Shown: positions 5,714-6,212 of the stretch, one piece after another
Numbering within the stretch: position 1 is the first letter of the stretch
Layout of the letters: every line of letters starts with the position of its first letter
Source: Sulfurovum sp.
Lineage (GTDB): Bacteria; Campylobacterota; Campylobacteria; Campylobacterales; Sulfurovaceae
Reading direction: 5' to 3'
Length of the DNA stretch: 6,212 nucleotides
Assembly: GCA_030634925.1 (NCBI GenBank)
Contig: DAOVZV010000075.1
Location: 1-6,212 of the forward strand
Made by a program: the position numbers and the translations under genes
The notes under the pieces: generated by a model
The model's database searches: none
What the model was told of the DNA's origin: nothing
The model's input: only the letters and a program-made list of their open reading frames with translations

Positions 5714-6212
5714 CTAATCTGCCTCCAACACAGCCCCACTACTAGCATTGGTCACCAACGCTCTATATTGCTTTAACCATTTACTCTTTAGTGGTTTGAT
5801 TAGTGGCGTGAAGTTTGCTCTTCTTTTTGCTATCTCTTCATCACTTAGTCTCACTTCCAATATATATTTATCGACATCTATATGTATCTCATCTCCATCT
5901 TCTAGTAGTCCTATCATACCACCCTCACCAGCTTCAGGACTCACATGACCGATACTAGCACCTCTAGTAGCTCCACTAAATCTACCATCTGTAATAAGTG
6001 CCACACTATCACCTAGTCCCATTCCCATAATCAGGCTCGTAGGACTAAGCATCTCTTGCATCCCAGGACCTCCTCTCGGTCCTTCATAACGGATGACAAC
6101 GACATTACCTGCTTTTACTTTGCCGTTGATGATACCTTTGATAGACTCATCTTGACTATTGAAACATACAGCAGTTCCTGTAAATACTCTCTCTCCTGTG
6201 ATACCTGCTGTC
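5714..6212 (-). CDS. ilvD: Dihydroxy-acid dehydratase, C-terminal part (runs off the window)
   Basis: The last 165 residues of IlvD are present. The gene continues past 6212 without interruption, and its N-terminal part (a full enzyme is about 560 residues) lies outside. IlvD dehydrates 2,3-dihydroxy-isovalerate and 2,3-dihydroxy-3-methylvalerate in valine, leucine and isoleucine synthesis, using an Fe-S cluster and Mg. Visible motifs, numbered from the window edge, are [13 protein letters not shown] (42-54) and [24 protein letters not shown] (71-94). The latter holds the IlvD/Edd family signature and the serine proposed as catalytic base. The [23 protein letters not shown] tail follows. The Fe-S cysteines would be upstream, outside the window. 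An initiation at the internal Met at 6061 is not credible, because the conserved frame continues upstream. The true start and its regulation cannot be seen. Confidence 0.96.
   Translation of the reverse strand, partial: TAGITGERVFTGTAVCFNSQDESIKGIINGKVKAGNVVVIRYEGPRGGPGMQEMLSPTSLIMGMGLGDSVALITDGRFSGATRGASIGHVSPEAGEGGMIGLLEDGDEIHIDVDKYILEVRLSDEEIAKRRANFTPLIKPLKSKWLKQYRALVTNASSGAVLEAD

Noticed and set aside
5710..5748. Longer AguB start inside ilvD
   Set aside because: The extra 13 residues do not fit nitrilases, which begin with a MKIALIQ-like strand, and a close-spaced ilvD/aguB junction is simpler.

Overview
The window looks like a piece of chromosome from a free-living Campylobacterota species (Sulfurimonas, Sulfurovum or Arcobacter-like). 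This is inferred from four things. The DNA is AT-rich, with heavy ATA (Ile) and AGA (Arg) codon use. There is a MqnP-type UbiA prenyltransferase of the futalosine menaquinone pathway. There is an N-carbamoylputrescine amidohydrolase. The promoters have clear, often TGn-extended, -10 boxes and no recognisable -35 box. No species can be named from the sequence alone. I see no mobile element, phage gene, CRISPR array or toxin-antitoxin module; the gene content is housekeeping.

Layout. At the left edge is tRNA-Arg(GCG) on the minus strand with its own promoter. Reading leftward toward it is a tightly packed minus-strand cluster, pssA, then mqnP, then a small membrane-anchored protein with a helix-turn-helix-like end. 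These genes are separated by 9 and 0 bases. A 60-base divergent promoter region (1897-1956) separates pssA from plus-strand miaA. miaA ends tail-to-tail with a large minus-strand gene for a PAS / degenerate GGDEF / EAL cyclic-di-GMP protein; the two overlap by 9 bases. That gene has its own promoter in the 57-base gap after aguB. At the right edge are aguB and the C-terminal 165 residues of ilvD, on the minus strand, 4 bases apart and probably co-transcribed.

How the genes relate. pssA and mqnP both encode integral membrane enzymes that handle lipid-linked substrates (phospholipid headgroup and menaquinone prenylation). miaA modifies A37 of tRNAs that read UNN codons, so the neighbouring tRNA-Arg, with G37, is not a substrate. 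The EAL protein probably degrades c-di-GMP. aguB makes putrescine and ilvD makes branched-chain 2-oxo acids; they share a transcript rather than an obvious pathway.

The most unusual signal is not a gene. By my line-by-line reading, GATC never occurs in the 6212 bases, while its anagram CTAG occurs about 30 times and GTAC about 19 times. This suggests strong counter-selection of GATC, most simply by a past or present restriction system. I found no clearly new multi-gene system.
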